From contig NC_018398.1 of assembly GCF_000208865.1 (NCBI RefSeq), forward strand, positions 5,356,710 through 5,420,709: a stretch of 64,000 nucleotides of DNA, written 5' to 3'. Both the position numbers and the translations under genes were made by a program. The stretch comes from Neospora caninum Liverpool. Lineage: Eukaryota; Apicomplexa; Conoidasida; Eucoccidiorida; Sarcocystidae. The notes under the pieces are model-generated. The model made no database searches and was not told where the DNA came from. It saw only the letters and a list, made by a program, of their open reading frames with translations. This document shows positions 42,300 to 54,700 of this stretch, piece by piece (positions within the stretch are counted from its first letter, which is position 1; the number at the start of each line of letters is the position of its first letter).

Positions 42300-44309
42300 T
42301 CACAAATTATGGGTCCAACCGGACTCATACACCATGTGCCCCCATTCGTCAACGTGCAAAACCTGCTGTAAGATTGCTCCAAGATGCCACCCGAGATCCG
42401 CCACGTGCTCGCCGTTCTCGTCGTTGACGCTCTTCTCCCACGTGATCGTGACCGGGCGCTCTTCCGCACCTTCCATGAGCCGCAGCAACGCGACGTTCAC
42501 TGCCATGGACTTGCAGATATCATGGTCGATAGACAGCAACTTCATCTGCAAATTGGGCAGATGAATCATCATCGGACCCGAGTTCTCTTGGACCTGCAGG
42601 GGAGCGCCGCAGAATTTCTTCGACGCCTCTTCCATCTCCTTTGAGTCGCCCGAGAATGACGAACTCAGCAAACCGGCTTTCATGAGCAAACGAATGGCCA
42701 CCACCTCAGCCGCACCCGTAATCACCATAGGAGCGTTCGTTGACGCGAACCTGAAAACCTGGCCCAAGGAGTCAAAGCCGGAAGACGTCGCTTCACTGTT
42801 TGCTGGCAACGGATACTTTGGCGAAATGAGGATGCTTTCGACTTGTTGCTGGCACTTGTCGAAGTCGCCTGTCCCCACGATTTTCGTGCACCCCTCGATC
42901 GCGACGCGCTTCTCCAGTGGCTGACGCGGATCAATCTTGTTATGCCGACACTGAAGTCTATTGATGGCTTTCATGGAAATTTCCGGATTGCTCTCGGAGC
43001 AGTACGTTGCGATCGGCTTCAGTTTGTTTGTCCTCATGTCTTCACTCACAGCCACAGTTCCGTCCTCGTGGTTAATTGTGACGGCGCCTGCCGAGCAGGC
43101 CTGTTGGTAGCCTTTGAAGAAGCACGGATTGTAGCAGATGCCGTCCTTTAGGAACTCTTTGTCAGTGCAAAGTTGCTTCAGAAACAAGCCTGTGGAACTG
43201 TCAACGCCCAGGTGCATGAATGAGACGGAAATGACATCTGCATTCGGGAACCGTTTGGGAAGGAAGCGCTCGCGCTGGAGATTGACCGCCTTGACGGCAA
43301 ACGGCAACACAGCTGTCGGCGCTAGGGGGAGGACAACCTGAGCGGACGCTCCGCCAATCTCGACGAGAGCAGCCAGTTCGTTCCGGGACCGCCCGACACG
43401 TCCCCGTGCAACGCCAGAATGGTAGCTGTCCGTCAACCGCTGAGTCAAGTGATTGAACGTGAGGAAAGCAAACAGGCCTTCTTCGGCGCCAGTGATGGCC
43501 CGCGTCAGCTCGGGATTCGTGAAGAGCTTGTAGTGGAACGCATTGGTGAAGTTGTTGATGGCGTGGCGAAGCGCGACGAAAAATCCATCTCGATACCAGT
43601 CTTGGAAGTCTCGGACTCCCCCTGTGCTGTAAAAGATCACGGGTACCCCCAGACCTTTGACGGGAACCTTGTCCTCTTCCGTCAAGTGCTTCTCCAGCAG
43701 TTCGACGATGTTCTCTCCCAAAACCCGGAAGAAATCTTCGGCGGTCTTCAAAATATCCCTGAAAAACATAAACATCACCCGCGAGTCGAGCGTTCTCGAC
43801 TCCCAGTTCTTGCCTGCGTAATGGTCCAGCCACTTCTCCAGAACCTCGCGAAGTCGCGTGTGGCGAATCCCGTTCGCCACGTGCCGGATGGAATCAGGAA
43901 GGACTCGGCGTTGCTGGAGAGGACAGGACACCGTTTGCATGCGAAAGAGCGCGGGGCTCGTTGCAGAGCTGCCAGCATCGACGACGATGACCGCCTGCGT
44001 CGCTCGGCGACACTGCGTCTCCAAGGACTTGAGGAGATGCACGGCTTGACGGCCCTCCCGAATTTTCGTCAGCGCCGACTGAGTCAGCGCCCGCACCCTT
44101 TCCTTCTGCGAACTATAGTTCGCCAACCAGTCCTCGACTTGCGGCCGAAACTCCAAGGTTTCCTCGAAGGAAACGGGGGTGACACGGCCCTCACGGCCGT
44201 CGACGTTGACTTGACCAGTCGTGCCCGCAGCCCGGGCACACCCATGGCGTGGAAAAACGACACAGGCTACCAGCAAACCGAAGATGCGCACAACCTCGAA
44301 CCTTTTCAT
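42300..44309 (-). CDS. Secreted nucleoside triphosphate hydrolase, GDA1/CD39 apyrase family
   Basis: Intronless 669-aa member of the coccidian NTPase family; characterised Toxoplasma members are dense-granule enzymes released into the parasitophorous vacuole that hydrolyse ATP after dithiol activation. The ATG at 44309 begins MKRFEVVRIFGLLVACVVF, a signal peptide with likely cleavage near GCARA. A 38-codon in-frame extension to another ATG at 44423 would bury the signal sequence, so the downstream start is preferred. Apyrase-conserved regions in order: ACR1 AVIVVDAGSSATS, ACR2 VIFYSTGGVRDF, ACR3 AITGAEEGLFAFLTFN (with the catalytic Glu), ACR4 LVEIGGASAQVV. A Cys-containing segment ICYNPCFFKGYQQACSAG follows. 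The well-studied enzymes are about 628 aa, so this is a somewhat longer and probably divergent paralogue. In ACR1 the residue after DAGSSAT is Ser, where the family usually has Arg. Its stop is 3.7 kb from the convergent CASP-like gene. Confidence 0.93.
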   Translation of the reverse strand: MKRFEVVRIFGLLVACVVFPRHGCARAAGTTGQVNVDGREGRVTPVSFEETLEFRPQVEDWLANYSSQKERVRALTQSALTKIREGRQAVHLLKSLETQCRRATQAVIVVDAGSSATSPALFRMQTVSCPLQQRRVLPDSIRHVANGIRHTRLREVLEKWLDHYAGKNWESRTLDSRVMFMFFRDILKTAEDFFRVLGENIVELLEKHLTEEDKVPVKGLGVPVIFYSTGGVRDFQDWYRDGFFVALRHAINNFTNAFHYKLFTNPELTRAITGAEEGLFAFLTFNHLTQRLTDSYHSGVARGRVGRSRNELAALVEIGGASAQVVLPLAPTAVLPFAVKAVNLQRERFLPKRFPNADVISVSFMHLGVDSSTGLFLKQLCTDKEFLKDGICYNPCFFKGYQQACSAGAVTINHEDGTVAVSEDMRTNKLKPIATYCSESNPEISMKAINRLQCRHNKIDPRQPLEKRVAIEGCTKIVGTGDFDKCQQQVESILISPKYPLPANSEATSSGFDSLGQVFRFASTNAPMVITGAAEVVAIRLLMKAGLLSSSFSGDSKEMEEASKKFCGAPLQVQENSGPMMIHLPNLQMKLLSIDHDICKSMAVNVALLRLMEGAEERPVTITWEKSVNDENGEHVADLGWHLGAILQQVLHVDEWGHMVYESGWTHNL

Positions 44310-46485
44310 TGTGGTAACGAACAAGTGTTCACTAGCAGAGGAAGCTCTGTATTGTACAAGAGAAGAAGGCGGTCTGGAGACGAAGCAGCAACGAACGGAG
44401 CCGCATTCCCCTGAAATCCGCATCTACTATGCACCCTCCGATCCTATGAGAGATCGCCTAAATGCCGCTTCAAGACCTATTTAAAGATCGGACCTCATAA
44501 ATATACTCGTAAAATGCGATGTGAACCCACATACATACATACAGATATACATACAGATATACATACAGATATACATACAGACATACATACATGTGGGGGC
44601 GGGGACGCGGGGTACACCAGATATGGCGGGTCGGCCCCACTCGCAGTCGCAACTCCTCTCTGCGAAGGAATTGCTTGCTCACGGCGTGGTGTACATCCAA
44701 TCCAGGGATGTAAAAAACTTTCTTCTTGCTTGACAGACACACAAGCAAATCCCGCGCGCGGCAGAGTGTACATCTCCGGCCGGAGACCGTTTCCGCGTCC
44801 AACGGTCTCGGCGCCCCAGCGGCTTTTCTCCCACGGAGAGAGGGACGCAGAGCGTGTGGCTTGGCAGGAGACCCGATTCCGGTGTACGGTGCGCAAGGGC
44901 GACCGTCCCGATTAAAAGAACGCGCTTTCTATTGCTCTTTGCGCCTCTTTGCAGCTTGTGTCCGCGCGGCAGCCGTGTTTTCCTGGTGAAAAATCATCTC
45001 CTAGCTGTTTATAGGCGGTCTTCGCTTGGCCAGGAATCGCGACTTGGCTCAGGAGGTTGGAGATATGCGCCGTCACATTTTGCCAGTGCCATCCACCAGT
45101 TATCGTCACACGCCTCTCCCTTGCAGGGGTTGCGCCGTCTTTTCTCGGTCCACTCTCCTGGCTGTGATTTTCCTTCGGCAGTCTGACGACGCGTTTGCGT
45201 GACCGCAGCAGAGGTTCTCGTGTCTTTTTCCGGACAAAACGGATAGAGCGCATGGCGGCGCAAAATCTCAGGGGAAAAGGGACCGGTTTCTTTTTGTTGC
45301 CGGATTTGCTCACGTTCTCTTTGGACCTCGAAAGGGCCTCGCTCTCTCGAGTCTTACCGCGAGTCTTTTCGGCACATAGCCAGCTCCGAACCTTGCACAT
45401 GAACCACGCGGAACGGAAGGCGTGCTCTCCGTCCCGTGCTCGTTTTCCGAACACAGTATCGCCAGTGTTTCAAGGGCAGTTGCAACGCCATACGGCTCCC
45501 CTGCCGTCTCCAGTTATCCGGAATATGCCTCGTTTCTTGTTCGGTTCCCTTACGGTTTCCCATTGGCCAATACGGGACGGCCGACCGTGTAGCTGCCGGC
45601 CAAGCGCCGTCTTTTGTGCCCGTGTTCAGTGATTTCTTCTGCCCTACGGCTCCTCAGGAAAAGGACACTCATCTAGTAGCGCCAGATTTTCCATTTTGCT
45701 GATCAAAAGTCTTGGTCTGTCGCGTGAAAAGCGACCGGTCTGTGTTGCCTTCTTCGCCTCGTGCGGCGTTGCGGCTGCGTGAACTTCACGAGGCGTTGTC
45801 GACTTTTTCTACTGCAGTCCGGCTTCTCCCACTCAGTCCTCTCTCAACATATGTGTTGATTCGACTCACCTCCGAAGAAATCGTCCTTGTCTCGGTCTAG
45901 CGGTCCTCAGAGACCACACTGAAGTTCCGTGACGTGTCTGTACACCTGAGAAACATCCGTCCCTACCCCGTCCAGTTCATTCGCGTTGGCCGAAGCACGG
46001 CACATTTCATTTTCATTTTGTTGTCGACTTCTTTGCCTTTCGCGACAATTTCAGCGACTTTTTCCCGTTTTTCTCCGCCCAGTTTTACCTGCTGCGCTCC
46101 GTTCTTGTCCCGTCTCCCCGCGGTTTCCCCACGCGGGTCAATGTTCGCCGGGCCTCATTCGGGGAGGCGCCCGATTTTCTGCGGTGCTTCATCAGTGCTG
46201 CCTTCTCTTCAGTTCGTTTTCTCTTCCGTCCGGCCAACTCCTTTCCATGCCTCAGTCACTCGTTTTTTTCGTTGTGTTCTCCGCGCTCCTTGGGTCGGAG
46301 AAATGACTGTAAATCTCGACACCTGCGGATCCTCGGTGACCACCAAGATTGCCAACAGAAGGTAACTTGAGTACGAGAGCGCGTACACGCCATTCAGTGG
46401 AGATCTTCGCTCTTTTCTTCTGCTTTGTCCGCAAGGCCTTCTACTCCAGCGCACAATTTCTGGTACCCTTGACCATTCAGACAAC
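44310..46485. other. Divergent promoter region between NTPase and MyoF
   Basis: 2.2 kb between two head-to-head ATGs. It carries the short ATACAG-type repeat noted separately and T-rich stretches at 45970-46300 likely to be MyoF 5' UTR. No coding signal recognised on either strand. Confidence 0.6.
44530..44596. repeat. ATACATACAGAT repeat upstream of NTPase
   Basis: Four to five copies of an ATACATACAG(AT) unit about 220 bases 5' of the NTPase start. Confidence 0.9.
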
Positions 46486-48686
46486 ATGACGGCCTCATCG
46501 TTGGATGGGGCGTCTCCCACCGGAGGCGGAGACCAGGGAGACGAAGAGGTTCGCTGCGCTGTCGGGACGAAAATCTACGTCTCTGACCCCGCTGATGTGT
46601 GGAAAACAGCAGAGGTCGTGAAAATCCAAGAGGATGGCAGTTTGACTGCGAGAGTGGATGCAGACAACGAACTCGTACACCTCAGGAAAGGCGACCTGTG
46701 GTATCTCTGCAATACCGGTAAGGTTTTGAGCGCATGACAGTTTCTCTCTCTCTCGCTGCGTGCATGCACAAGAAGCACAACGATGCATCACCAACTATGC
46801 GGCATGCAGGTGGAGCACTCTAGACTTGGCGTTCTACAGCTGCAGCAACTGTTGCGTTGAAACACCCGTCACGGCGAAACAGACGCGCGCTGTATAACCA
46901 TGTGCCTTAAATCCTCATGAGTGCCTCTGCATGCATGTGTACCGATGTTTGTCCATTGATCAAGATGCGTTTGCCGAGCCGTACACTTGCGCTGAGGATT
47001 TGAGGACATGGAGAGGGGGTGCCCGTAGCTGCGCGCCTTCTGTCTTTGGCGTTTGCCAAAAGACTCCGAGTTCGGTCAGTGCATATGCATGTGTGTGCTT
47101 GAGATCGGTACTGACCGCTTCCAGGCGAGCTCTCGATACAAGAACTGTCGCGTACGCACTGTAGAGACAAGATGGAGACGGGGGAACCGGGGAATCAGAA
47201 ATCGATCCAGAGAAACATCGCATCAAATTTATATCGAGAATGCGGGGAGAACACGCGCGGGGGCTATTGCGTCGAAGTGTACAGTGTTGGGCTGTCCGGG
47301 ACGAGAATGATGGCATGCCATAAACCACCGAGGGGATCTTGAAGGCTCCTTGACTCGTAAAGTGCGACATTTTTCAAGAGTTGTGGACTCATGTGGACGA
47401 GGAATCGGCCCTTGCCTCTGCTTCCGCGTGCGGCCACGCTGTCTCTGCCTCGATCCTTGACGCTCTCTGCTTTGGACGACGTGGACACAGCCTCTCGCGT
47501 GGCGCGCCTCATCCGAGTGTTGTTTCCTCTCGGGACTGCGGCGTCGGGTTTCCTGTGGAGCGGCAAGCGGCTGCCTGTTTCCATTGTGTGACCTGGCGTC
47601 TTTTGTCTCCGTTTCTCCAGATGTGTGGAACACCACGGGCCTCAGCGCGCCGACCGACTTGACGATGCTGACACATTTGCACGAGGCGGCGGTCCTCGAC
47701 TCTCTCAACCTCCGTTTCGACATCGACGAGATCTACACATTCACTGGTCCCATCCTCATTGCGGTCAATCCGTTCAAGCAAATCGCCGGTCTCTATGACA
47801 TGAAAGTAGGTGTGCAGCACATGGGTTTTTGAGTCAACCGCCGCCTCGCTGTATGGACACCTGCACAACTGTGTGTTTGGAGACAGGGCTGCGGCACAGG
47901 CACATGCACGCATTTTCGTGCGAATGTGTGTGTGTCTCTGTCGTTCTCCCCCCCGACATCCGTTGAATTGTCTGGTTGCATCGTGTCTTTACGTTGGCAC
48001 CACGCCGTCTCGCGACTCGGCTGGCCGCGCTGTCGCTGTGTGTCTCTTGAGTCGGAAGAGATTTCGCTTCGGCCGCGCGCTCACCTGCGTATCTTGCTCT
48101 TTGTCTTGTTGTGTCCGGTATTTTGCGGCGCTCTGTCTCGCGCTCTTCCCCGACTAAAACCAGCAACTCGTCCGATACATTGCGAGTTCCCAGTTCCCCG
48201 CGTTGCCACGGCCTGCCTCTTCGCCCAGCTCCACTTCCGCTCCTTCCTCGCCCGCTTCCCTGCCGATTTCTCGGCAGCCTCACGTCTTCGCCTCGAGCAG
48301 CGCAGCCTACGAGGGTATGTGCAACGAGAAACAGAGTCAGACGATTCTCATTTCCGGGGAGAGTGGAGCCGGAAAGACGGAAAGCACGAAATTCGTGATG
48401 AAGTTCCTGGCCTGCGCCGGCAGCGACGACTTGGAGCGGCGGTCGCAAGTCGAGGCGCAAGTCCTCGAGAGCAATCCGCTCTTGGAAGCCTTCGGCAACG
48501 CCCGCACCCTTCGAAACGACAACAGCAGTCGCTTCGGGAAATTCATCGAACTCCAGTTCCAAACAAACAAAACGAAGCGCGTGTCGGGCAATCGAGGCAG
48601 GTGAGCCTTCAAAGCCAGGTCGGCCCACAAACGCACAAAAGTTGCCACACAGACTTATCAAATTCACCTCTTCATCTCCACACAAG

Positions 48687-48730
<44 letters not shown>

Positions 48731-51700
48731 AATGATAATACGAACAAATGCGGTCTCAGACAACCGGTCTGTTCACGTATGTATAGTTACTTTTGGTACA
48801 CGTTTGGACAGAAAGACGTTCTTTTTTTGTGGGTCAACCCACATGCCCAAATATATATATATACCTATTTTTGTGTGTTTGTGCCGTCCAGTCCTGGATG
48901 TACGCGCCCGTGGAAAGGAACGCGTGCACCGGTAAACCCGAGTCTAAACGTGCGCGTCGAGGGAGAGGGAGGCGTGCGCCTGTCGTCGCGGGGCTTACGC
49001 GTGTGTGGAGGCGGCTAAATGTTTGTTTGCAGGCTCTGTGGCGCGCGAATCCAGACGTATCTTTTGGAGAAAGTTCGCGTGTGCGACCAGCAGGAGGGAG
49101 AGCGGAACTACCACATCTTTTATCAACTGTGTGCAGCAGCAGAAGCAGCAGCACAGAAAGGAGGCATTTACTACTTCCCGTCCCCGAAATTCCGAAAGGC
49201 AGCTGGTCAGTATACACCCCGTCCTACGCCATCCATGCCGATGATATATATACGTATGTATGTATGTATGTATGTATGTATGTATGTATGTATGTATGTA
49301 TGTATGTATATGCTTGTGTGGGTATATGCCCTCTGGCAGCAGCTGTGTAACTGTCGAATCGATGTTTACACCTACACTCCTATATATGAGTTGTAAGGTA
49401 TGTCGAGATGTGTGTTGTTATTGACGTAGAAAGATGGGTGTCTGTTTCGTTCACTCTGCGTTGCACGGACTTGTTTGGGCGTTTGCGTGTGTTGGGAGGC
49501 TGCAAGACTTTTTCTGCGACCCTGCCGTCGGTGTCTCTTCGTTTTCTCGGCGTCCTTTCCCGGTGTGTTTGGGGCAATTCTTGTGGGACCACGCGTCTCG
49601 TCTCCGATTTTTCTCTGCAGACGCAAAGCCTCAGGAGATGGACATGTCTTTGTTCGAGCCGCGCGACAAATTCAAGTACTTGACGAAGAGCAGTTGCCAC
49701 GCGCTGCAGGGCGTGGACGACTGCGAAGAATTTGACAGCACCGTCTTCGCGATGCAAACGGTTGGTATCTCGCCTGAGGAGCAAATGAACATTTTCTCGG
49801 TCGTGGGCGCAGTCTTGTGTCTCGGCAACGTCTCCTTCGAAACCCCCAAAGGGAACAGCGAAGGCTCTCAAGTCGCCCCGAGCTGCGCGGAATACGTCAG
49901 CAAGGCCTGCCGTCTTCTCGGCGTCGAGAGCGACGCGCTGCAGGAAGCGATGTGCTACCGGACGATCAAGACGATGCACGAGAGCTACCGGTGAGAAGGC
50001 GCAGGAAGTGCGGCAAAGTTCGGAGAAACAAAAAACTGGCAAAAAAAGGACACGTGTTTGCTCAGAGGACACGCGGGTCGCGAGCGCCTGGCGCGAAGAC
50101 GACGGTTTGTGTTGGACAAAAATATAGCGCGTGCACACTTTCTCCTTTTTTTGGGAAAAAGCGGCTGTTGTCTGTGTCTGTCTGTCTATGTCTGTGTCGG
50201 TGTGTGACCGCTCCGACACGCCGCGAAGGATCGAGAGAACGTCGGAGGAACTCGTAGCGCGATTCGCCGCGTTCGTTCGCGCACCTCGGAGCTCGTTTTG
50301 TGTGTCTGCCTTTTGGCAAAGAATGCGTTTTGCTGTTTGCTTTCTTGAGAGCGTGGCTTCGTGGCAAGTCCGACACACGCCGGCTGCGCGCTTGCCCCGC
50401 GCATCGATGCGGGGTCTGAGACCAGCGCGGCGGCGTAGAGCGGCGCGCGTGATGCTTTCGGGACGTATGCGTGGATTTTTTCCTCTCGATTTCTCTTGTC
50501 AGGAAACCGTTGAAGACGGACGAGGCGTGGGAGATGAAGGACGCGTTGTGTCGCGCGTTGTACGGCTGTTTGTTTCTGCAAGTCGTTGCCCGGACGAACC
50601 AGTCGATTGGGTACTTGACGGAGGTGAAGAGCCCCGATGACGTCCTTTTGTTTTGCGGCGTGCTCGACATCTTCGGTTTCGAGTGCTTCGCCTTCAACTC
50701 GTTCGAGCAGCTATGCATCAACTTCACAAACGAACGTCTCCAGAACTTCTTCAACACCTTTGTGTTCAAGTGCGAAGAGGAGCTCTACCGCGCCGAAGGC
50801 ATCCAGTGGAACCCGCTGGACTTCCCAGACAACGCCGACTGCGTCGCGCTGCTGCAAGATAAGCCTCTAGGCCTCTTCTCCATGCTCGACGAAGAGTGCA
50901 TGGTCCCCGCCGGCAAAGACCGAGGCTTCAACAACAAAGTGTGCCAAAAACACACGGGTACGGCAAAGGAAAAGGAAACGGAGAGACGGAAAAGAGAGAC
51001 GGAGAGACGAGACGGAGGAGGAAGAAGGGTGATATAAGAGAGGAAACGAGAAAAAAAAGACAGCGTTCGTCCCTTCAGGTGCCGTGCTTGTGGGGGGAGC
51101 CACTGGTTTTTTCTTCACCGTCTGTGCCCGCCGACCAACACGCATGCAGGCGTCTCGATTGGGCGCGCGCCTCCGTGTGCAGCTGGAGCGTTCTTCCTAG
51201 CCGCCAAAGTAGACATGACGCGTTCCTCTCCGAATTTTAATCTAGACCTTTATATATCCAAGCCGCTCACCCGTGTTTCTGATCCCTCCAGTTCTCTCCT
51301 TTGCTATCAACATTCGTTCCTACCTCTGTATCCGAAAACACATGCACTTTTCGCCAGAACGGCGTCGACGGAGGCAGGGGATTCCTCCACACACACGCTG
51401 ATCAAGTCAACACATCCGTAGATCTGTCTGCGTCTAGATCTGTATATCTATATATCTAACTGCATTCGAGTGCATGCAAGTCTTTCCGTGCTCACATAGT
51501 CAATGCATACATCCCTGCAAACATCTGGAGAGGTCTTCGCTTGGCGGGGCGGCATGTTTTGTGGATGCAGACGCGTTGTGCGTGTTGTGTGTGCAGGTCA
51601 CAAGCGTTTTGGGGTGATCAAGACAAAGCCGAATTGCTTTGTGGTTCACCATTTCGCGGGGAGCGTTGAGTATTGCTCGGACGGTTTCTTGGAGAAGAAC

Positions 51701-54700
51701 AAGGACCAGTTGTCGCTGGATCTTCAGGAGGCGATCAAGGCGTCTTCCATCGCGTTCGTGTCGCATCTCTTCACTGCCTTCTTGAACCGCGGAGCGTCGG
51801 AGGACGGCGCCTCTGTGGGAAAGAAGCGGAAGTTCGTGACGGTGTCGAGCGAGTTCCGCGAACAACTCGGTTCCCTAATGGACACGGTCAACAAGACGGC
51901 GCCGCACTTCATTCGCTGCATTAAGCCGAATCCACAGAACCTCCCTGACCTGTTTGATCGCGTGACTGTGAACGAACAGCTGCGCTACGGCGGTGTCCTG
52001 CAAGCAGTTCAAGTCAGTCGCGCCGGCTACCCCGTGCGCCTCTCTCACCGGGACTGCTTCTTCGACTATAAGGCGCTGGCCGACAAGGCCGTTCTCGAGA
52101 AGCTTTGCATGCAGAGCGAGGGGACTGTGTCCTCGGAGACTTGGCGCGAACGCGCGCAGGCGCTGCTTCTCCACCTCGACGCGAAACTCAACCTGGATAG
52201 AAAGAAGAAGGATGCGCCTTCCCACGACAAAACGTGGGCGGTGGGAAAGTCTCTGTGCTTCTTCAAGAACGAAGCGTAAGGAGTTGTAATACCGGAGGAA
52301 ACAGAGCGTCGCCGCGAGAAAAAAACGGATGGGGAAAGGAACCGAGAGTGGCGCCGCACGGAAACGCAGATGCTCTCTTGTTCGTGTCTCAGAGATTATA
52401 CCGACGCTGAGGCAGATTGCGGGCGGTGAATCGACAGCGGCGCAGTCCCGAGCGAAAGCTCCAGATCTCTCCTCTCTCAAACCGGGAGTTGCCGTGTCTG
52501 TGAGCGCGTCTCCCCGTCTCCCACTGTTTCTTGTTCGCGTTTCCGCAAGTGGAGAGTGACTGTTGCCTGTCGCGCGCCGTCTGTATATATGCCCGTCGCG
52601 CGCCTTCTGTATATATGCTGTCGCGCGCCGTTTGTGCATATGCCTTTCAGCACGTCTCACCTTTCTGGGGGATTTGCGTGTGTGCGTCTTCTGGGCTTCA
52701 GGTACGAGGTGTTGTCGGCGAGTTTGATGAGCGTTCGGGTCCAAGCGGCGACGGCCATCCAGGCGCGGTACAAGTGTTTCGTCCAGAGGCGCTTTTTCCT
52801 GATGTATCGGCAGACGGTTGTTTTCCTCCAGTCCCACGTTCGCATGTTTCTCTGTAAATTGGAGGCTTGGCGCCGGAGACAAGACCGCGCAGCGAAGCGC
52901 ATCGAGACTTTCTTGCGCGGCGCCGTCGCGCGTCTGCGCTACTTGAGGACTCTGAAGCAAATCAAGACGATCCAGGCGGCCTGGCGAGGCAAGCAGACGC
53001 GCTCGAAACTGCGCGACTTGCAGCTGCATGAAGCAGCCGGGAAAATCCAGGCGACGTGGAAGATGCACAGACAGCGGGCGTCCTACCGAGATCTCCGGAA
53101 GGCTGCAACTCTGGCGCAACTCAAGTAAGGAACCCCGGCGATAGACAGGAGACACGCGGGAGACGGACGGAGTGTGGGCAACGCGGCAGATGTAGAGGCG
53201 GAGGGGACGAAAAGAATGGAAAGAACTGCCGCCTGTGGCTCTGTCTTTTCAGGTGGAAGCGAATCCTCGCTCGGCGCATGCTGCGGCGGCTGCGGGAGGA
53301 AGCACGGGAAGTTTCGGGCCTGCTGAAGAAGGCGCAGGATCTCCAGCGCGATCTCGGCGAAGAGAGGAGCAAGCGAAGCGAAGTCGAGAGCCACGTTCTC
53401 CAGTTGCAAGCGAAAAACGAAGAGCTTCTCAAAGAAATCCAGAGACTCCACAAAGAACTCGATCGCGCCAAAGAGGAAGTCGCCTCTCTTCAAGGTAGGC
53501 GGCGGTTTCTGAGGAGTCCGATCATCGTCTTCTTTTCACAGTCTCTGAGAGACGCTGAGACTCTATAGATGTATAGATGTATATTCCTATGTATTTGCGT
53601 GCGTACATGAATGTACAGATGAAGCGTCGACCTTCGACCTGACATAGAGAGATGTGTGTGGTGGTGTTTGTGTATGTCCTCTCAAATATGTCTTTTAGAC
53701 TGTCCTCTCAAATATGTCTTTTAGACTGCTGACTCGGTCCCCGAGAGACTGTCTCCGTGTCCCGGGCTACTACGCGCGAGTCTGTGCTTCCTATGCATGC
53801 GTGCGCAGACGTGAGGATGTCGAGATTTTTGTGCTGCATTCGCGCGTGCTTGGCGTTTTTTCCTCGCGGGATAGTGCTATGCGTGTGTGGACTGCGGTTT
53901 TCTTCCTTCTTTTCAGCGTCGAACGAAGATTTTGCCTCGCAAGTGAAGCAGCTGAAGGAGAGCCTAACGGCAGGTTCTTCAACGCCGTCGACGCCGCAGA
54001 TGACACCAGGCACTCAAAAGCGAAGACTCTCAAACCACGCAGACGCTCAACAGTCTCAAGGTGAGAAGAGGTCGCCGATCCCCGAGCCTAAGTGTGCGCA
54101 TTGTGTCCCTCGCCTTCGCTCTCTGCCTTCTCGTCTTTTTTTCCTGCGCACTTCTGACTCTCTCTTTCTCGTTTCTTCGCAGGGGACAGGCTGTCGACTC
54201 AGACGGACGAGGAGTTGAAGGCGCTGAGGCAGGAGTTGGAGAAGCGCGAGGCGGAGGCGCAACTGCAGCAGTCGGAGCACGAGACGTTGATCGCCAAGTT
54301 GCAGGCCTCGTTGAAGGAGGCGGAGTCGGCTCTCGAGCAGGAGAAGACGCAGCGCAGCGAGGCAGAAGCGCGCTACAAACTCGTCCTCGAGGACTCGAGC
54401 GCCAGCAGCACGCACTTCCGCTTGTCTTCCGCGGGTGCGGCGAAGCAGCAGCCAGGCTCGTCTCTCGCGTCTGGGGAGGCGGGCGGCGTGTCCAGCACCT
54501 TGTTGCGCGAGAAGCGGAACAAGGTGCCTGACGGCGACGGAGCTCTGGCGGCGACCAAGACTCTGTCTCCGCTGCCTTCCGTCGCGCTCGCGTCTGAGCA
54601 CTGGGAGTGCGTGCTGCATGACCAGCGGTGGATAGATCTGCTGCTTCTCGGCCCCGCGGGGGTCGGGAAGACGGGGCTGCTCGAGCAGTTCCTCATCAAA

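Noticed and set aside
44310..44423. Upstream in-frame ATG extending the NTPase to 707 aa
   Set aside because: It would place 38 residues ahead of a clear signal peptide; the downstream ATG gives a normal secretory N-terminus.
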